Positions 22,989-27,500 of a stretch of DNA of 27,500 nucleotides are shown piece by piece. A program made the position numbers and the translations under genes. The notes below the pieces were generated by a model that did no database searches, had not been told where the DNA came from, and worked only from the letters and a program-made list of their open reading frames with translations. This DNA comes from Symbiodinium natans (Eukaryota; Sar; Dinophyceae; Suessiales; Symbiodiniaceae): positions 512,501-540,000 of the forward strand of contig CAJNDS010002135.1 of assembly GCA_905221605.1 (NCBI GenBank), written 5' to 3'. The stretch's first letter is position 1; each line of letters begins with the position of its first letter.

Positions 22989-24627
22989 AAGTTTGAGAAT
23001 GCCCCATACAACATGAGGCACATTGAAGGCACACTTTACTCCGTGCTGGCTGACAGTCGCCAAGCCCCAACACCCAACTGCCTCAAACCCTAAACCCTAA
23101 ACCCTAAACCCTAAACCCTAAACCCTAAACCCTAAACCCTAAACCCTAAACCCTAAACCCTAAACCCCAAACCCTAAACCCCACACCCTAAACCCCCTCA
23201 ACAAACCAACATGACATCGCCCCCCCAAGCCTCGGAGGTACAAGACCACACCACCAGGATTCATGCGCTCCCCCACTGCTGCCGATGTCTTGTGCGGCTC
23301 GTCCTCTCTCTGCTTTCGGGTTTGCTTTGGGTTTAGTGTTTAGGGTTTAGGGTTTAGGGTATAGGGTATAGGGTATAGGGTTTAGGGTTTAGGGTTAAGG
23401 GTTTGGGGTTTAGGGTTTGGGGTTTAGGGTTGAGGGGCAACACCCTCCCAAAGCCCCCACGGGCTTTGAGGGTTTTGGGTGCAGCTGCTTCAGCAAGACT
23501 TGATTTATGTAGGCTTTTCGAGTTTTGGGGTTGGGGTGTAAGGTTTCGGGTGTTAACCCTTTACTACGGATTGGGAGTCTTACACCCCAAGCCCTAAACC
23601 CCAAACGCTGCACCCTAAACCCCAAACCCTTCGCCAATTCGGCGGAGTCTCTGCTTCTTCTCATGCAACTTGGGCCTCAAAGCTGGTGGTTTGGGAGTCA
23701 GGGTTGCAGGTTTGAGTTTCAGGGTTAGGGTTGAGGGTTTGTGAGTTGGGGGTTTAGGACCCTCAAATATCGATGGATCCGAGGGGGGGTGCCCTGCCCT
23801 ACTTTCCCTTTGACAGCCGTCTAAGGTCCGAAGCCCAGAGCCCCAAATCCTAAACCCTAAACCCTAAACCCTAAACCCTCAACCCTGAACCCTAAGCCGT
23901 AAACCCTAAACCCTAAGCCCCAAGCCCTAAAGTCGATCCTTTGACCCCTGGCCTAAACCCTACGCCCTGGGCCGTTACTTGGAGGTTCATGGTACTTACT
24001 AACCAATTTTAACTGTACTTATCACTGTACTTATAGCCGATATCAGGGCACTTCAGGGGATTATCAGTGGGTTATAAGTACAGTTACAATTGGTTGGTAA
24101 GTACCATGAACCTGCAAGTTGGCCCTAGGTTCTGGCCCTAGGCCCCAGAATCCTAGGCCCTAGCCCCCTGAGGGCTAACCCCTGTAAACCCTAAGCCTCT
24201 AAAACCCTAAACCCTAAACCCTAAACCCTAAACCCAAAACCCTAAACCCTAAAGCCGAAACCCGAAACCCTAAACCCCAAACCCCAAACCCCAAACCCCC
24301 CGAAGTCTCTGCCCCTGGGCCCCAGGCAAGAAGAACCAAACTCTCCGCGAAGTCCATGCCAGCAAGATTCTGGAGGCCCTCGAGGAGGCTGGACCCTAGA
24401 GCCTCAACCCTAAACCCTAAACCCTAACCCCTAAACCCTAAACCCCCAAACCCTAAACCCTAAACCCTAAACCCCAAACCCTAAACCCTAAACCCCTAAA
24501 CCCTGAAGCCTAAACCCTAAGCCCTAAACAGGAGGTTGACTCGGACGGGACCAACTCCCCAGCCAGCTTCGCGCACCTCGGCCGCGCGCGGGTGCTTGAG
24601 GGACACCTATGCTCGACGATCAGCTAG
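22989..24627 (+). CDS. Unrecognised small multi-exon gene
   Basis: Proposed exons: 22989-23063 (KFENAPYNMRHIEGTLYSVL, ADSRQ), 23238-23296 (YKTTPPGFMRSPTAADVLC), 23485-23521 (ASARLDLCRLF), 23648-23681 (LCFFSCNLGLK), 23784-23815 (GALPYFPFD), 24326-24387 (KKNQTLREVHASKILEALEE), 24532-24627 (EVDSDGTNSPASFAHLGRAR, then VLEGHLCSTIS and TAG). Possible start ATG 23013, only 121-145 bp after the previous stop, with AATGTAG as a possible trans-splice acceptor. Phases agree at 23296/23485, 23521/23648, 23815/24326 and 24387/24532, but not at 23063/23238 or 23681/23784; an exon may be missed or a homopolymer (seven G at 23784) may be miscounted. Function unknown; the LCFFSC stretch is hydrophobic but short. 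Confidence 0.5.
23087..23195 (+). repeat. (CCCTAAA)n
   Basis: About 14 units, in the intron after exon 22989. Confidence 0.95.
23330..23435 (+). repeat. TTTAGGG tract with TATAGGG and TTTGGGG variants
   Basis: G-strand only intron (23297-23484). Confidence 0.92.
23977..24119 (+). mobile_element. MITE-like hairpin with 46-bp arms
   Basis: Left arm 23977-24022 and right arm 24074-24119 are reverse complements with about three mismatches (core GGTTCATGGTACTTAC / GTAAGTACCATGAACC), around a 51-bp loop. Located inside intron 23816-24325. No other copy in the window. Confidence 0.8.
24326..24387 (+). CDS. Exon KKNQTLREVHASKILEALEE
   Basis: Helical, charged segment; acceptor CCCCAG, GC donor GAG|GCTGG; only open frame with high GC3. 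Confidence 0.7.
24532..24627 (+). CDS. Exon VDSDGTNSPASFAHLGRARV with stop TAG
   Basis: Acceptor at 24531 or 24534 (ACAG|GAG|GTTGAC). High GC3 to about 24603; the last codons before TAG 24625 may be intronic if a GC donor at 24611 or 24620 is used. Confidence 0.62.
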   Translation, partial: EVDSDGTNSPASFAHLGRARVLEGHLCSTIS

Positions 24628-24639
24628 TGCCCCAATATT

Positions 24640-24994
24640 CTTCTAAACCCTAAACCCTAAACCCTAAACTCTAAACCCTAAACCCGAAACCCTAAACCCT
24701 AAACCCTAAATCTTCACTGCTGTATACACATTCCACATTTCCAAACGTGGGGTGTGCACGGTATTGTACCGCTCCCTTGCCACGGCTGCTCAAGATAGAA
24801 AACAATGGCAGACCTTCCTCAACAAACCAAAAACGCCAACATAGATGGGCTATGTTTGCGAACTTCGTAATTTCCATTGAGAGCGACGTTTCCAATGGCT
24901 GCTTTACTTTTTGCTTTCCCTTACCGCTTTGAGTAGTGTCGGTGCTGACGGCTGCCAACTGCTGCAAATTTCGCGTTGAAAAAATAATATAGAC

Positions 24995-24998
<4 letters not shown>
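24640..24998 (+). other. Spacer downstream of gene 3
   Basis: CCCTAAA tract 24643-24712, then about 285 unique bases with lower GC content. A GCCAACTGCTGCAAATTTCG segment resembles CTCAAACTGCTGCAAATTGA near 3160. No exon recognised. Confidence 0.5.
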
Positions 24999-25029
<31 letters not shown>

Positions 25030-25030
25030 G

Positions 25031-25065
<35 letters not shown>

Positions 25066-25117
25066 GCATATACGCATACATATAGGTATACATATACATA
25101 TACACATACACATACAC

Positions 25118-25172
<55 letters not shown>

Positions 25173-25290
25173 GACATAGGCAGAGACATAGACATAGACA
25201 TAGGCATAGGCATAGACATAGACATAGGCATAGACATAGACATAGACATAGACATAGACATATATGTATATATCTGCATGTATGTGTATA
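24999..25290 (+). repeat. ACATAT then ACATAG hexamer microsatellite
   Basis: CATATA units to about 25170, then CATAGA/CATAGG units to 25262. Explains the long His-Ile, Tyr-Val or Met-Ser frames on both strands. Confidence 0.97.
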
Positions 25291-25483
25291 CATAGAGTAT
25301 ATGTATATTCCATCAATAAGTATATATCATAGTTACATGCCTCATTGAGAGAACCTGAGGGTCTCGGAGCTTTGGAAACCCAAGTCGCTCCCAATTTAGG
25401 TTTTCGGGCCCAGGGAAATGTAGGTCTTCGGCCCTTCGAAGCTTTCAATTGCCCAGCTCTAACCCCAATGGGTTACAAGCCCA

Positions 25484-25628
25484 CTAAACCCTAAACCCTA
25501 AACCCTAAACCCTAAACCCTAAACCCTAAACCCTAAACCCTAAACCCTAAACCCTAAACCCTAAACCCTAAACCCTAAACCCTAAACCCTAAACCCTAAA
25601 CCCTAAACCCTAAACCCTAAACCCTACA
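25484..25628 (+). repeat. (CCCTAAA)n, longest perfect C-strand run
   Basis: About 20 perfect units upstream of exon 25702; 25291-25483 before it is unique with no exon seen. Confidence 0.97.
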
Positions 25629-25701
25629 CCCGGTTCAGGATTTCCTAAGCCCCCCAAAAGCCTTGAACTCTAAACCCCAACCTTAGGATACTAGCGTCCA
25701 G

Positions 25702-27198
25702 GGAGTTCCTTATGAGCGTGGGGGCTGGGAACGAAACCGGGACGTGCCAGAGGGATGCACTATCAGCGTTCAGCGTTCAAGGCTTTTGGGCTCAGGGTTG
25801 AGGGTTTTGTGTTTTTCATTTTCATCGCGGTTGCGGTGGCTAAAAATATTGGGGGGGGGGGGGGGGTGTAATTTCGAGGATTCCAAGAATCAAAGTCCCG
25901 CCTCAACGTGGCCATATGACCTCATGCGGCCATAGGGTAGTTCCCTACATTGGGGTCCCTAAACCCTAAACCCTAAACCCTAAACCCTAAACCCTAAACC
26001 CTAAACCCTAAACCCTACACCCTAAACCCTAAACCCTTTTTGGGTACCCATGATCAGGCGGCACCCTTTAAACAGGGATCCCAAGAAGCGGACTCTCCTC
26101 CCGCTGGTTCTTAGTACGGAATGAGGGAATGAGGGCCCCACATAAATCCCTTAACGGGCATGCATGCATATATATATATACACATATATACATAAATATA
26201 TAAATATAAAGGGTTTAAATATATTAATATAAAGGGTTTAGGGTTTAGGGTTTAGGGTTTAGGGTTTAGGGTTTAGGGTATATATATATATATTTATATA
26301 TAAAGGGGCCTCATTCCCCTCATTCCCTACTAAGAACCAGCCAGCAGAACTGCCCATATGACCTTCAGGCGGAGGCCTGCTCCGGCATCCCCATTTGGGC
26401 GGCTTCCCTGAACCTCAAACCCTAAACCCTAAACCCCAAACCCCAAAACCTAAATCCTAAACCCTCAACCCTGAACCCCCACCTGCTGAGGGGCGACATG
26501 AAGGCGCTTTTTGCTGCGCGAGCCACGATGAACTTTGATGAGACGAAATCCGAGAACATCAGGCGGGGTTTAGGGTTTAGGGTTTTGCGCATGATTTTTT
26601 TGTGGGAGTTTAGGGTGGAGGGTAGTAAATGTTTGGGGGTTTGGGGGGTTCAAGGTTTAGAGGGGCGTCTGTCCCAAACCCAAGGTCCTGAGCCTTAAAC
26701 CTTGAAGTCTTGGAGACCTTTCAACCGCAGGCGACTTCTCCTTTTCTTGCCCTTCTGTTCCTAGGTTGCGCATGTGTGTGACCCAGAGCGTAAGTCTCTA
26801 CAAACCTAAGCTTAATGAATAATCCTCAACCCTCAACTTTCCGAAGGCACCCTGGTTCTTAGAAGGGAATGAGGGAATGAGGGCCCTACATAATCCCTTA
26901 AAGGGCATATATATATATATACATGATATATGTATATATATATATATATATATTTATGTACATAAAGGGGCCTCATTCCCTCATTCCCTACTAAGAACCA
27001 GCCAGCAACCCTAAGCCCTATATCCTAAACCCTCAACCCTCAACCCTCAACCCTCAACCCTAAACCCTAAACCCTAAACCCTAAACCCTAAACCTTCTCT
27101 CCAGTCGCTACAAGCGCATGACGAAAAGAGAGCGATTCGCCTTCTGGCTGACCTCCACGCCCTACGAGATGCTGACGCCCAGCCGCAATATCCTCGAG
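25702..27198 (+). CDS. Unrecognised multi-exon gene, probably continuing past the window
   Basis: Proposed exons: 25702-25756 (EFLMSVGAGNETGTCQRD; possible ATG 25712), 26058-26102 (AAPFKQGSQEADSPP), 26345-26410 (QNCPYDLQAEACSGIPIWAA), 26491-26562 (GDMKALFAARATMNFDETKS), 26765-26789 (frame uncertain, canonical GTAAGT donor), 27105-27198 (RYKRMTKRERFAFWLTSTPY, EMLTPSRNILE). Phases agree from 25756 to 26562; the 26765 exon does not fit cleanly. The intron 26103-26344 is a complete MITE-like element. Function not recognised. Confidence 0.55.
25958..26036 (+). repeat. (CCCTAAA)n
   Basis: About 11 units in the intron before exon 26058. Confidence 0.95.
26058..26102 (+). CDS. Exon AAPFKQGSQEADSPP, ends at MITE terminus
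   Basis: Acceptor ATGATCAG; GC donor is the first two bases of the element terminus GCTGGTTCTTAG. Confidence 0.68.
26103..26344 (+). mobile_element. Complete MITE-like introner with telomeric tract in its centre
   Basis: Left GCTGGTTCTTAGTACGGAAT and right end CTACTAAGAACCAGC are parts of inverted repeats of about 33 bp, then AT-rich palindromic DNA. The centre holds six to seven TTTAGGG units (26232-26279). The whole element is the intron, starting at the GC donor and ending with CAG. Confidence 0.82.
26345..26410 (+). CDS. Exon QNCPYDLQAEACSGIPIWAA, starts at MITE end
   Basis: Begins right after ACCAGCCAG, phase 0 with the preceding exon. GA donor at 26411 gives phase with 26491. Confidence 0.7.
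26491..26562 (+). CDS. Exon GDMKALFAARATMNFDETKS
   Basis: Acceptor CTGCTGAG, frame continues ENIR to a GC donor (CAG|GCGGGG). Confidence 0.7.
26765..26789 (+). CDS. Candidate small exon before GTAAGT
   Basis: Preceded by a long pyrimidine tract ending GTTCCTAG and followed by GTAAGT, the most conventional splice pair of the window. Frame LRMCVTQS or VAHVCDPE. Confidence 0.4.
26851..27005 (+). mobile_element. Second complete MITE-like element
   Basis: CTGGTTCTTAGAAGGGAATG at the left and CTACTAAGAACCAGCCAG at the right, with an AT-rich centre (TATATA). Same family as 26103-26344 but without a telomeric insert; lies inside intron 26790-27104, next to CCCTAAA. Confidence 0.85.
27040..27093 (+). 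repeat. CCCTCAA then CCCTAAA tract
   Basis: C-strand tract between the MITE and exon 27105. Confidence 0.93.
27105..27198 (+). CDS. Exon RYKRMTKRERFAFWLTSTPY
   Basis: Acceptor CTCTCCAG, donor GAG|GCCCTG. The chosen frame has close to 90% G/C at third positions (then EMLTPSRNILE); a second open frame does not. Confidence 0.65.
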
Positions 27199-27500
27199 GC
27201 CCTGGTCCCTGAACCCTCAGCTCCTTGTGAGGGTTTAGGGTTTAGGGTTTAGGGCTTAGGGTTTAGGGAATCTCCTTATGGGCTGTAGGGTTCAGGGCAA
27301 AGTTTTGTGCTTCCTTTGCTCGCGCGCCGCGCGCCGGGGGGGGGGGGTCGGGATGACTCTGAACCCCGTCGAAGGGTTTCGCGAGTGGGTTGGATTTGGG
27401 TTTTCAACCCTAAACCCTAAACTCCAAACCCTAAACCTTAAACCCTCAACCCTAAACTCATTCGTTGAATGAAGTTGAAGGTTGAGGGTTGGGGGCTTTG
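27199..27500 (+). other. Intron start at the window end
   Basis: TTTAGGG 27230-27268, unique DNA with a poly-G run, CCCTAAA-like 27408-27455. I see no further exon. Confidence 0.6.

Noticed and set aside
25180-25262. CRISPR-like array in the ACATAG repeats
   Set aside because: Six-base units without spacers; a microsatellite.
24692-25448. Long Met-Ser, Tyr-Val, His-Ile frames
   Set aside because: Produced by the ACATAT/ACATAG hexamer repeat; no codon bias outside it.
1-27500. A chromosome end (true telomere or subtelomere) or misassembled telomere reads
   Set aside because: Tracts occur in both orientations throughout, are short and variant, and separate islands that spell a protease in correct order. 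Long-read confirmation is still desirable.

Overview
This window looks like nuclear DNA of a dinoflagellate. Four things point that way: unidirectional genes cut into very small exons (tens of bases, a few near 20); introns that mostly start with GC (some GT, a few GA) and end in AG; the 7-base telomeric repeat TTTAGGG; and a cysteine-rich protein tail (HYEKPPCQSDEV, CPTDVPAGATAKP, CALSC) that I recall from dinoflagellate transcript products. No prokaryotic gene organisation is present and the long open frames are almost all repeat artefacts. The species cannot be told from the window.

The striking property is that the introns and spacers are largely built from tracts of the telomeric heptamer in either orientation (TTTAGGG or CCCTAAA) and local variants of it. 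Genes become visible only when the short unique islands between the tracts are joined in phase.

Region by region (all on +): (1) 226-11501, the C-terminal part of a papain-family (C1A) cysteine protease in about 16 exons, with catalytic His and Asn, the CGI..ASYPV end of the protease domain, a Pro-rich linker, a Cys-rich tail and a stop; its 5' part lies before the window. (2) 12353-22868, a gene of about 30 small exons coding for a protein I do not recognise; phases agree across most junctions and it ends in a TGA. (3) 22989-24627, a shorter unrecognised gene. (4) 25702 to beyond the end, the start or middle of another unrecognised gene. The genes follow each other head to tail with short spacers, as in dinoflagellate gene clusters.

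Other elements: palindromic MITE-like elements with termini CTGGTTCTTAG...CTAAGAACCAG, two of which exactly fill introns (introners) and one of which carries a telomeric tract in its centre; a TTTAGGC-type satellite (5212-6137); a GT microsatellite; ACATAT/ACATAG hexamer repeats; a 46-bp-arm hairpin; and many poly-C/poly-G runs.

Main idea for follow-up: telomeric DNA has colonised the genes as introns. Many introns read exon-(TTTAGGG)n...(CCCTAAA)n-exon, the orientation expected if both ends of a break received telomeres and were then fused, and also one that lets the intron RNA fold into a hairpin bringing its splice sites together. Exon borders were chosen by eye from phase, AG acceptors, GC-rich third codon positions and, for gene 1, family similarity; borders in genes 2-4 are less certain.
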